From NCBI RefSeq assembly GCF_002775205.1, contig NC_036456.1:22564968-22628967 (forward strand): DNA of 64,000 nucleotides. The letters run 5' to 3'. The notes below the pieces were generated by a model. The model was not told the origin of the DNA. It saw only the letters and a program-made list of their open reading frames with translations, and ran no database searches. Of the stretch, positions 1 through 11,061 are shown piece after piece (the stretch's first letter is position 1; each line of letters begins with the position of its first letter). Origin of the DNA: Xiphophorus maculatus. Taxonomy: Eukaryota > Chordata > Actinopteri > Cyprinodontiformes > Poeciliidae. A program made the translations under genes and the position numbers.

Positions 1-426
1 TTAAACCTATTTGATTAGAGTTCACTTTGATTTATAATAACCAGAATATCAATTCATTACAACTTTACATCACTTCTCCTTACTTTGCCTCTGTTGTTGT
101 TTTTTGTTTGTTTATTTTTTGTTGTTGTTTGTTCACTGTATTGTATTTTTACCATGTAAAACATGTTGAAATGTCCTTTTGCTGAGAAGTGGGATATGAA
201 TAAATAATCTTGACTTTATAAGCTTGAAAAAAGAGTATGTACCAGTAATAATAATCCTGCCAGTTAGGCTTTAAAGCAGACATTAGGGTTATGGTCCAGT
301 GCCTCCTGACATTTACATATGATGTTACAGGAACCCAAACAGTTTGCAACAACCTCTGGCTGCTTTACTTTGCTTTCACACTTAACTTTGTGGTAGAAAA
401 ATCATTTCTAGTTGAAAAGTTATTTT

Positions 427-604
427 TGTATTTGTTTTTTATCGCCCAGCCAGGGGTCTTTTGTGGGCTCTAGTGTCCCTTTTTTCAAAGTAGGCAGACA
501 TGCGGTAAACATCGTCGGGTCCGGGAATCAAACCCCCGACATCCGAGACGAGGCCACGTTGCCTCTTAATGCCTCGCTAACCCCTCCGCCACCACGACAC
601 GCCC
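427..604 (-). repeat. tRNA-derived SINE-like repeat
   Basis: Read on the minus strand, this stretch starts with a tRNA-like head. An A-box-like TGGCGGAGGGGTTAGCG is followed about 45 bases later by a B-box-like GGTTTGATTCC, which is the spacing of an internal RNA polymerase III promoter. A short non-tRNA body follows. The family was not identified. The rest of 1-2245 is AT-rich with no gene that can be supported. Confidence 0.5.
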
Positions 605-2102
605 ATTTTCTGTATTTTTAAGTGATTTGGTCAAACTTATTTTAAGTTTGCATAACACTGGAGGATGTTTCCTCCACAAACGAACTCTCATGCTTACTAC
701 CCCTTTTTAGTCTTGCTTCCAGATGCCAGTGAAGAATTTAACTTCCTCTTGTTGAAACCATAAAATCCCCTTATCTCATTATTTTTGCCACTTTCAGTTT
801 TAGACTTTAATATTTACTCCTTCAGGAGAATCTACTCTGGAGCAAACTGGGTAAAACATGTTCTTGGCATGAAATAAAGCTTTGAATCTCAGCAGACGTG
901 TTTTCCACTTTGCGACAAATGTGATTGCATCTGAAATCATTCAACAGTTTCAAATAGAGAACAAAAGAAAAGAGAAGCTATAAAACGTGACAAGAGATTA
1001 AAAATCAGTAAGAGATTAAAAATCAGTAGATTGATTTCTAACCCAGGTGGAAGTCAGATACCGCAGCATTAAAATAATATTTAAACCAAGGCTGGTATGG
1101 TTCTGTGTCAGATGTTTTCTGATGGGTAATGTTATAGCAATTGAAAGCCGAGCATAAATTGCAGCATAAAATTGAATGGATTTACAACAGCACTCAAATA
1201 TAAAGCATCAAACATGAACCAACTACTTAACGACTGAACTGCCATTATTTCAAGTAAATGTTTAGATTGCTTTTAGTTATTTTCATTAAATGTTTTTTAA
1301 CCAAAGTCTATGGATTTTTCTTTGGAGTTTAAATGAAAACTTCTGTTAATAATTTTGAATTTTACAGATTAAGATAAGTATGGCAGAAATATTGGAAGAG
1401 ATTGGAAAGGTTTCAAAGCATGAACACTGTTACGTATATCTGCTTTAAACACCAGAACTGCCAGAGGCAAAAGTAATGAGGACGCTTCACTTTGGTCCAA
1501 AATCAGCTGTGGGTCGTATCTGGAGCACAAAAAAGAAATTATCTATGAATTTTACTGACTGATGCTGAGCAGATCAAATGAGAGAAAATAAAGTAGAACT
1601 ACAAGAATCATACGTGGGACACAAAAACAATTTGAAGATTAGAGGATTAGCAGAAACATCCCCCACACTGGTGGAAGTAGCTAAATGTGTGTAAAAGGTC
1701 AGAACAGAGATGTTCATCTCCACTAGAGCGTTAATGCAAACATTCATGGGAATTTTCTTTTTTTGTTTCTGCTCACAATTTAGTTTTCTTGAATCACACT
1801 TTTTCTTTTTGTTATGATATTCAGAAATATTCGTAATTATTTCTGTTGTAGCCGAAGAAAATCTGCATGTGAACAGAAACAGAGAAAGTGGAACCAGAGA
1901 AACACGTCGTTCTTCAGCTGATCATTTAGAAAACACCTTTTTATGAAGCTTAAATCTGTTTAATTTTGCTATAGTTTGATTACTGTCATTTTACGGTCAT
2001 TTTAAGTTTCTGTTGCTTTACTGAAGCCTTTTTCAGATATTGAAGTTATGTGGTAAATATACTATTTCACTGAAAATGTTTCATGTTAGCCCTGAGCTGA
2101 GT

Positions 2103-2128
2103 GAAAGGGAAATAGTCAAAGTGAAACC
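2103..2128 (+). promoter_or_regulatory. Possible IRF/ISRE-like element upstream of first tlr2
   Basis: GAAAGGGAAA at 2103-2112 fits the GAAANNGAAA core bound by interferon regulatory factors. A second partial match, AAAGTGAAAC, follows at 2119-2128. The pair lies about 180-200 bp before the tlr2 start codon. An acceptor-like CTCTGCAG sits right before that ATG, so the true promoter may be further upstream and this site could be intronic. Motif match only. Confidence 0.3.
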
Positions 2129-2305
2129 TAGTTTTGTTCAGATATTTGTGTTTTCTTCTGGACAGATGCATAAAGACTTCCTGAGATGATAAAGTAAAAA
2201 AAAAAAAAACAGTCTTTTCCTGTTTTAACAAATCACTTCTCCAATGTGTGCGTTTCACTTCTGCGTCTCGCTCAGCTCGACAGATCTGCTCTTCCACTCT
2301 GCAGC

Positions 2306-5300
2306 ATGAGACGTCTGACTTCGGGCTCCCTGGCCCTGCTCCTCCTGTTGGCACCTCTGATCCGGGGTCAGAAGGTCGACGGGGGTGATGGGAGGCCGAC
2401 CTGCAGGCGCTGCGACCGCCATCGCTGCTGTAACTGCTCCTACAGCGGATTCACCAGCGTTCCCATGGTAACAGACCAAGCACTGAGCCTGGACCTTTCC
2501 TTCAACAACATCACCATGGTGACCCAAGATGACCTGATGGGACACTCACAACTGAGGGCTCTGGATCTCCATGGTAACCATTGTTTTTGCTGCGTCTTTT
2601 CTATTGTTTTTACAGCCAGTAGAATTGAATTCAGATATTTCTGTCAGCAGGAAAAGTTTAGTAATAACTATTTACATTTACTCAGTTACATTTCCTTGAG
2701 TAACTTGTTTAAAAAAAATACTTTCAGGAGTATTTTTACTGTGCTGTACTTTTTACATTTACTTGTTCAGATACTCAGTACTTGAGTAGACTTTCTACCA
2801 ACTACTTTTTGTACTATTACTTGAGTAATTTCTTGGACAGCTACCTTTTACTTGAATAAGAATAAGTTTAAGTAGTGTTACTCTTACTTGAGGACAGTTT
2901 CCAGGTACTCTGCCCCCCTCTGCCTGCAGCTAACCGGTTAGCTGAGATCCATCCGTCAGCGTTCGACTCTCTGTGGAGCCTGGAGGAACTGGATCTGTCT
3001 GACAACCAGCTGAAGTTTCTCAACCCCAAGTGGCTCAAAAATCTGGCAATTCTGGAGCATCTCAACCTGCTGAACAATCCGTACAGGTGAGGAGCTCAGA
3101 GCCCCGCAGAGGCAAAGCTGCTGCAAATGAGTTTTTAGCCTTGATTTAAAGAAACTTAGAGTTTGAGTAGTTCTGCAGTTTTCTGGAGGTTTGTTCCAGA
3201 TTAGAGAAGCATGGTCTCCATGTTTGGTTCTGGTTCTGAGGATGCTGAGCAGAACAGAACCAGAAGACCGGAAGGTTGATACAACAGCAGCAGATCTTTA
3301 ATGTATTGTGGTGCTAAGCCGTCCAGTGATTTATAAACTAACAGAAGTATTTTAAAGTTTATTCTTTCAGTGGAAGGACTTTAAAATCGGGATGATGTTC
3401 TCCACTCTCCAATCATGACACCTAGAGGATATGATGTGAAGCTGTTGCTGTAAAAAATGTTATTGTACAAACCAAACACTAAAACACATCCATTTATAAA
3501 CAGAGATACAGAAAATTAACACTTTTCTACTACATATTATTTATTGTTTATTGTTATTATGGCATCAAAAAGCAGCAGTGCTTTGTTGTTAGTGTATTTA
3601 GAGACTGTAAGAACTTTGAAAAAGGAAAAAAGAAAGAAAGAAATTTGGCAAGGGGTCAAATATTTTTTACACTCTGCGCCGCTCACATCCTCAGATCACA
3701 ATATGAACTGCTTCTGTCTGCCACATGGTATGGAGTCCCCTCCTACAGACTTCACAGGTTTAAATGTTCATTAGTCTCTGCGCCATCAGAATAATAAATA
3801 AGGTAGGCAGACGGTGCGATTGTGCATTGCTGGTTTGGATGATTCTGGATGTTCAGAAAACGTGGTTTTGTCTTATAGAGTCTTTACCAGTCAGACTGAA
3901 GGACTTCTTGTTTTTTACTTGTTGAACTCCAGTTTCAGAGCGTTTGAGTTCCTCTGTGTTTCCAGTAATTATTATCTTAGTAAGATGTATGAGACATTCA
4001 CACATGTAAGAATATTCAATTGTTTCCATATTTAGTTTGGGAGGGGACAAGTGAAAAGCCTTGTATGCCCTCATATGTGTTTAATATGGATTGGGTTTTA
4101 CAAAGGAAACATGCTTGAATCCCTCCGTATTTATTCATGCATGGATTGTTCCTCACCTAAAGCATGATTCAGTTGGAAATCATGTTAGATGTGTAATAAA
4201 AGGAGCAGAAACTTGTAAATTCACCGTGTGTTTGGTCTCGTCCAGCTGCCTTGGTTCCCCTTCGATGTTTCTTGGACTCGTCAGACTGAGGAGGCTGATG
4301 TTTGGAGGTCCAGACCTGAAGGAACTACGGAGAACAGATGTGTTTGGAGTCACGGAGCTGGAGGACCTCACTGTCCACGCGAACAACCTGGCCAGGTGTT
4401 CCCACATTCGTCCTATATGATGCAGAGACCTTTAAATTATAGTTAATATTTGACTTTTCCTTTCTTTTTTCTGTTCTCTGCAGTTATGACTCTGGCACAT
4501 TAGGAGACATTTGGCCTCTGGGTCGTGTTACCTTAAGCCTCCATGGTCCGTTTCTAACCAATGTGGCCTTGGCTGCAGCTGTGCTTGCGGATGTATCGTA
4601 CCCTGAGACTCCGATCATCCTACAGGACCTCAATCTGACTGGGCGTCAGTCTGTCCAGCCCTTCAGAGAGTCAGCCAACAAGAGGATCCGGTTGGAATAT
4701 CATGCTCTTTTCAATTTGTTCCTGCAGTAACACATGCTTTTATTAACTTTTCTTTGTTGTTGTCCTTCAGATCTCTTTCTTTACGTAACTCTTCTGTGTC
4801 CGATGCCTCGTTTGTCGACTTCCTGATGGTGATGAATGGAGACCCGCTCTCCTATCTTCACGTGGAAGACATCACGTTGAAAGGCGAAGGGAGGTAGGAA
4901 ACCAAAACCTGCAGATGTTCAAACACCCAACGGATGTAAATCATTGCCTCCACTAATCTATAAAGTTTGTGCTTAGAAATCAGATTGCTACAAAACCCAC
5001 ATCTATATTTATGATTAGAGGATTTTTTTAAAACAAAAGTAATAATTTGACCATGTTGATTTCTTGGAAATGAACAAATCTATGTAAAATTACTGACACA
5101 TTTCCATTAATCAGCCAACAGAGCGAAGTGAAGTGAACTGTTTAAACACTTTGATCCCCCAGTTTTAACTAAACTAAGGAGAAATGCACTTAAAAACCTG
5201 CTAAAACGTGAATTACTCACTTCCATAAACACCGGCAGTGTTGGCGTTTTAAACTAAAAGGCCGACAGTGACACCTGCTGGTCGTAACACAGGATGACAG

Positions 5301-8300
5301 ATCATTTTCACTAGTTCAGATTTAGAAAGGGGCTGGTGAAGAACCTGGGCAACAGTTGCACCTCATCTGTTGAAGTTTGTAACTCCTTCTTACAGGCACT
5401 GAACTCATGTAGAGGTAAGAAAGCTCCACCAGTGAAGAATTTCAAAACATGAATGTGGCAGAAAGGATTTTTTTGTCCGCAGCATTGATTTTTTTACTTA
5501 GTTTTGAATAGATATGATTTGGCATTTTTCCTTTCTTACATTTACTGATGTTTTATGATCAGCTGACTGTTTGTCTGTGGCAGGTGGGAGAAAGCCAACA
5601 AAACTGATTACAAAAGCATCGACGAGTTCTTTCTCCGAAATGCTGTGGTGGTAGATGTCTACAAGTTCACTGCGTTTCTACAGCTGGGTTTTCTTCTGTA
5701 TTACCCAAGGAAGGTGTCCGTCATAAACTGTGGGGTAAATATGTGCTGATAGCAAACGCTCCAAAGTTTCCAGGCTCTGGTACTGACCAAAGTCTTAACA
5801 AAACTAAAGACCGGTAGAGGAAGCCCTTTTGTATTTAATTAGAAATTATTTGTATTCCTTTTAAAAGTTGTTTTTGTCTTCAGGTGTTTGTGATGCCCTG
5901 TGATACAGCCAAGCTGCTGGTGAACCTGCAGTACCTAGATTTGTCTGACAATCTGCTGACCGACCTGACCATGGCAGAATCGCTTTGTCATGGAGCGCCA
6001 ACGCTGAAAGAACTCAGAGTTTTAAACATAAGTGGAAACCCTCTGAAGGTGTCTTTATAGTTAAAGCAAAATCTGCGTAACTTACCAGGAATCAGAGTTT
6101 CTTGGTTTCAAGCTTTGTCCATTTCTGTCCAGTCTTTGTCACTGATTAGCCATCTGGTGACCAACCTCCTGAAACTGACCCACTTGGACGTCAGCAGAAC
6201 TCTGTACAGCTCAATGCCCTCGAGTTGCTCTTGGCCCTCCACTCTGAAATACCTTAACATCTCCAGAGCTAAGCTAACCGCCACCACTTCCTGTTTACCA
6301 AGATCACTAGAGGTAAAGAGACTGAACCACACAGAAGCAAACTCAGCAAATTCAAAGCAGTCACAACCAAAATATGCTTAACTGACTGAACATTACGGAC
6401 AGGTGCTGGATCTGAGCTACAACGATCTCAAAGGTTTCTCCCTGGACTTGCCTTTACTGAGGGAACTGTACCTCTCTGGGAACAAGTTCCTAGGATTACC
6501 TGCTGGACAACCCTTTCCAAACCTACAAACTCTTACCATGCAGGTAAGAAAGAATCCTGTATTTCTAAATAAAGTCAACTCTGCGTTCTCCAGTATGTGA
6601 CGCCTTTCTCTTTTCAGTTTAACACTCTGAATATGTTCGGCCTCCCAGAGCTTCAGTCATTCAGGCGGCTTGAGAACCTCCAGGCTGGTTACAACAAGTT
6701 CATCTGCACCTGCGGTTTTGTTAACTTTTTCCAATCACAACTAAAACAAAAAGGAAATGTCAAGTTAACGGACAGAAAGGACGGTTATGTCTGCGACTCC
6801 CCTCTCCACCTGCAGGGAGAGTTAGTGAGTCAGGTCCGTCTCTCGGTGGAAGCGTGCCACCGGGTTTTGTTTGTCTCTGTGAGCTGCGGCGCGGCCCTTT
6901 TAGTTGGGTTACTGCTATGTGTTCTGCTGTGGAGACTCCATGTTTTCTGGTACCTGAAGATGACTTGGGCGTGGCTCAAGGCAAAGCGAAGTTCCCAAAA
7001 ACAAAGAAGAGACACTACAGACTCAGAAGCGCTGCTGTCCTTTGATGCGTTTGTGTCCTACAGTGAGAGAGACGCTGGCTGGGTAGAAAACTTCCTGATA
7101 CCTGAGCTGGAGGAGCAGAGGTGAGTATTTTTAACTTTTTAGCTCATATTACACTCCAACAAGGATATTATGCCTGTCAACTATGCATTTATGTAAGAAA
7201 AACATTCAGATAAATATATAAATATTCTTGTATATACTCTATAATCTGTATAATCTGTGCATATAGCTCCCATATTTATATTTATACACAATATCCACAG
7301 TATATCTCTTGCTATAACCCCTTATAGTCCATACATACATAGTCTTGTTCATCTGTAAACAAATATTTATATCTCGTAGAGCACTTCTGGATAGATGCAA
7401 ACTACATCTCGTTGCTTGTACTTGTGACAGAGTGCAATGACAATAAAGTTGAATTCTATTCTATTCTATTCTAAATGGTGAATTTATACAGTATATTTTT
7501 CTAACAAAATGTAAGTTTTTGGATCAAGCTGCTTTTAAAAGGCTCTGCATGATCCAGTCGAACTGCTGAAATCAGTTCTCATTGTCATAATTGTTTGGCA
7601 AAAATCTGGTCATTTTGTCCTCAACCCCATGTTGTCTACTCCTTCTTGTTACAATTAATCAATCAATCAATTTTGAGGATCAATTGTCCAAGGTCTTGAG
7701 GATTTCCATACTATCTGTAGATAGTATTTCCATACTATCTACCGAGCAGAAGTACTGTCTATACTTCTGCTCGGTTCTGGTCCGGTGCAGTGGGTCAACG
7801 TCCCTCTGACGCCTTCTGTTTTCCAGTAACATGAGATGTTACAATTTGCCAATCGTTATTTCCTCCTTTTCCAAACTTGTGAATTTGTAATAGTCAATCC
7901 TCTCTTCCTTAATCATAAATGCATTATTGTAAACCACACTCATAACAAAACACCATGAGGTTCATTGTTTAGGAATAATGAATAATTAGACAGTTTCACA
8001 GGAACTCTGCTAGATGTTATAACCGTAACCCTTTGCTAAAATGAGCGTCCCGTAATACGTGACCATCCGCTGTCAGTTTGACTTCAGTCTGACTATGATG
8101 GACCCTTAAAGCACAGTAGAAAGTGGATCCATAATCTGGTTTCCTGTTTGTTTTCTCACCAGTGAGGATGGTTCCAGTAGTACCAACTCCTCTCGGCCCA
8201 GTAATACCAGCTCCTCTCGGTCATTTTCCTTGTGCCTCCACAAGCGAGACTTCCTTCCTGGACAACCGATCATGGACAACATCATGAGCGCCATCGAACG

Positions 8301-8580
8301 CAGTCGTCGTACTATCTTTGTCCTCTCCGAGAACTTCGTCCAGTCCGACTGGTGCCGCTATGAACTGGACTTCTCCCACTTCTGGCTGTTTGAGGCCGGC
8401 GGAGACGCTGCCATTTTGATTCTGCTGGAGCCGCTGTCCAAGGACAACGTCCCCAAACGTTTCTGCAAACTGCGCAAACTCATGAGCTCCACCACCTACC
8501 TGGAGTGGCCTCAAGAGGAGGAGAGGAGGCCGGAGTTCTGGAGGAGTCTCCGCAACGCTCTGAGAGGAGACAATGACTGA
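2306..8580 (+). CDS. tlr2: Toll-like receptor 2, tandem copy 1 (11 coding exons, 820 aa)
   Basis: Membrane pattern-recognition receptor for lipopeptides, signalling through a cytoplasmic TIR domain to MyD88-type adaptors (family knowledge). Inferred coding exons: 2306-2573, 2930-3086, 4246-4395, 4484-4690, 4771-4893, 5584-5734, 5884-6048, 6133-6312, 6403-6543, 6618-7120, 8163-8580. They sum to 2463 nt with no internal stop. The order is signal peptide (residues 1 to about 20, Leu-rich), leucine-rich repeats (for example [20 protein letters not shown]), a cysteine LRR-CT cap (about 536-595), a membrane span (about 597-619) and TIR (about 655-815: [17 protein letters not shown], and FWRSL near the end). 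The TIR resembles human TLR2 throughout, including LCLHKRDF and ILILLEP. Mammalian TLR2 has one coding exon; fish tlr2 is known to be intron-rich. Oddities are a Ser-rich insertion in the TIR and W-to-P after the BB-loop PG. The ATG was chosen because it opens the signal peptide. Confidence 0.93.
2640..2921. repeat. Dispersed repeat with AGTACTTGAGTA units in tlr2 copy-1 intron 1
   Basis: The 356-bp intron 1 of copy 1 is filled with ACTTGAGTA/TACTTTTTACTT-type sequence typical of a multicopy teleost repeat. Copy 2 has only a 71-bp intron here. The repeat runs to within about ten bases of the exon 2 acceptor. Family not named. Confidence 0.55.
3107..3440. repeat. Probable dispersed repeat in tlr2 copy-1 intron 2
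   Basis: Intron 2 of copy 1 carries a stretch with the wording of a multicopy teleost repeat: it includes CTAAGCCGTCCAGTGATTTA, preceded by a TGGTTCTGGTTCTG run. It has no counterpart in intron 2 of copy 2. Judged from recall of teleost sequence, so family and exact ends are uncertain. Confidence 0.35.
7370..7473 (+). repeat. 3' tail of a LINE-type retroposon in tlr2 copy-1 intron 10
   Basis: A stretch ending TGACAATAAAGTTGAATTC followed by ATTCT tandem units is the usual 3' end of a teleost L2/CR1-type LINE. The upstream boundary is unclear and no reverse transcriptase is present. It helps make intron 10 of copy 1 (1042 bp) larger than that of copy 2 (410 bp). Confidence 0.6.
7709..7775. 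repeat. Two adjacent short hairpins in tlr2 copy-1 intron 10
   Basis: A perfect 14-bp inverted repeat (7741-7754 with 7762-7775, arms ACCGAGCAGAAGTA) encloses a 7-base loop. Directly before it is a near-perfect ATACTATCTGTAGATAGTAT palindrome. No function assigned. Confidence 0.6.
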
Positions 8581-8803
8581 CAAAATAGAGCTTGAATGTA
8601 TAGGGGAAGGAAAAAAAATCAGATGCACTGAGGACTTTCTTGTGTAACTTAACCAAATTATTCATGAAAAACTTACTGTATTTTTGGGAAAGTGAAATAT
8701 CTATGTACAATGCCAACTCTGTTGGCTGGTGTTTGCAAAGCAACCAATCCACAATTGGATTTCATTTTCCTTGGTTCCTATTGGCTGAACCTCCAAGAGT
8801 GGA

Positions 8804-8809
8804 AATAAA
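8804..8809 (+). terminator. Possible poly(A) signal of tlr2 copy 1
   Basis: AATAAA lies about 225 bases after the stop codon at 8578-8580. It is the first clear match downstream. Other AATAAA matches follow within the AT-rich intergenic DNA, so usage is uncertain. Confidence 0.4.
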
Positions 8810-9604
8810 TAAGATGTTGGATTTTAGCTTCTGCAGTAGCGCTAACATGGCTTTCACTGTGTGTATTTATGCATGTTGAGGTACATTTGGTGTTTGAACT
8901 ATTAAGAAAGACATCCACTCATTTTTAGAAGGGATAAGTTATGTAATTTATGTTAGACTATGATCCAAGGGGACTGACTGAAACATAGAAACTGGAAAAC
9001 ATGCCATAAGTAATGCCTTGAATAAGGTTGATAACACAATCAAAAGATGTACTGTGCATATTGAAAAAAATAAAAACATACAAAAGAACAATGCTGAAAC
9101 TATTCCACCAATAATATCACCTAAGGAGCAACTTTACTTGATGACAAAAGTTTTTTATTCATAATTAACAATTATGAATTGTAGCTTTACATGAAATATT
9201 TTGTTTTGGATTCATGTTCTTAAATCTTTTTTTTAAATAAAAATATCACAAGTACTTATCTGTAGAAGCCAAAAATATGTTTTAGCTGCAAAGAATAAAG
9301 AACAAATAAAAAACGAATATATTTTCATGTCATTTTGTGTTGCTAGGCGACGGATCCTCCTTAGATCCACAGCATCCCTGCTGAAACTTGGTCAGCAGGT
9401 TGAAAACAGGCATGAATCCTCAGTAAGAGCAGGAATAATCTGTCCTGACATGGAAAGAACAAAACATTAAAAATAACACACTTTCTTCTCTAATTATTCG
9501 TTATTCCTAAAGGTTCTATGAAAATATGTATTCACACTGTTCTACGAAACATTTCTCCATTAGATTAGTGAAGTAATCCATGTTTTGTGATTGTGCGCTT
9601 CCAC

Positions 9605-9605
9605 C

Positions 9606-9637
<32 letters not shown>
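9605..9637. repeat. (CTGT)n microsatellite
   Basis: About eight uninterrupted CTGT units directly seen. Confidence 0.95.
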
Positions 9638-9660
9638 ATATGAGGGGCATCGACTCCTGA

Positions 9661-9807
9661 CTGCATGTTATGAAACTGATCTGCTTGTTCACTTCCTGTT
9701 TCACACTTGAACTTGTAGTTCCTCTTTATGATGGGATGAAACCCTTTTTATTCTCCGACTCATTGACTTTCTGTCGTCCATTTCATCTCATCTCACCGGA
9801 TACTAAG
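9661..9807 (+). promoter_or_regulatory. Candidate 5' noncoding exon / promoter of tlr2 copy 2
   Basis: A strong donor, TACTAAG|GTAAGA, ends at 9807. The coding exon of copy 2 begins three bases after an acceptor-like CTCTGCAG (11051-11058), so a spliced 5' leader is expected. ACTTCCTGTTT at 9691 resembles an ETS/PU.1 site, a factor known to drive TLR2 in myeloid cells. Inferred only. Confidence 0.35.
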
Positions 9808-11061
9808 GTAAGAAACATCCACTGAGTACTGATGAAAGTATGTTTAAAAATACTTTTATCCATCAAAATTACATTTTTTATGCTTTTAAAAAAAAATCTG
9901 TATTCTTTTACTCTTATTGAAAAACAGATTTTACAGTAGATAAATAATAAAAGTTAACCTGAAGGGAGTTTCTCCAACACAACCTGTTGATCTCGCAGCT
10001 TGTTGCTTTTCCTCCAGAGAAGCTCAGTTATTATTGTTCAGTTGAGAAAATGAAATACACAGCAATAAAGTTAGAAAAGACACAATATGGAGTTTGTTCA
10101 AAGTACAGTACTTTGTTTTTAAAAACATGTTTTTAAAAACACATGTTGTTTTTAAAAAAGTGATTCTTATTCCATTTTAGTCATTTTTAATAGACAAACA
10201 CATTACAAACTCAACACAATTCACACCATAAAGACGACCTGAAGAATGTTTGTAGGTTTAGTTTTCATTTGCATAATTTATTCACATTCATGCTTCATGG
10301 AGTCGACTCACAGCTGGAAGCTGTGAAAAGGCACCGCAGCCCAGAACTGTTTGCTCAGAATCAGCATCTATAGACGCCATTAACCAGGAGCTGGTCATCC
10401 TGTCATAGGGTCAAACACAAGTTTTCTGTTTTCCTCTTTACTTTTTTTCTGTCTCTTCGTTCTGTGTGTTTTAGGTTAAAACTATTTAAAAGCATTTGAT
10501 GTTACTTAAGCTGACCAGCTGATCATTTGCACCACTTCATTTGTTTTCCCTCTGTGAATCTTCTGCACAAATTTTATTCATATTTTCAGAAAAATGCACT
10601 TTAACCACAAAGTGCAACATCTGCTTTCTCACTGTTTTTATGAATTCCCAGCTGTTAATAAAATAGCCAGGCACGTTGAGACGGTCTGTATTGGACTGTC
10701 AGACTCTCCTGTTATGTTCAAGCCTTTTTATTCCCTAAACATCACATTTAACCACAATGATTTTTCCTAAGTCACATATAAAAAACCATAAAAACCTCCA
10801 GAGAACTTCCCTCTTTAGCAGCTCTGTGTTTTGGGATGCTGTTAATAATCAACTGTCGTGCCAAAAAGACTCGATTTCCTCATGAAATGATTTCCTCACA
10901 CCTCCTGCCAGACTTTCACTTCTGCGTCCCTGTCATGTAATACAAGCTGCAGGATGAAAAAAAAAAATCTGACTCATTTTTCTGCAGAAACAGAAAAATG
11001 AGCGTTCACCAATAGAGTGTTCAAGTTCACCAACTTAAACACTCAACTTTCTCTGCAGGAG

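Larger units (their letters stand above)
8810..11061. other. Intergenic spacer between tandem tlr2 genes
   Basis: AT-rich DNA with no supportable protein gene. It holds a (CTGT)n microsatellite at 9605-9637 and, further on, the likely 5' region of tlr2 copy 2. Confidence 0.6.

Noticed and set aside
8221-8628. Minus-strand open frames over both tlr2 TIR exons
   Set aside because: The same antisense frame appears in both copies because the exons are nearly identical; shadow of the TIR coding sequence.
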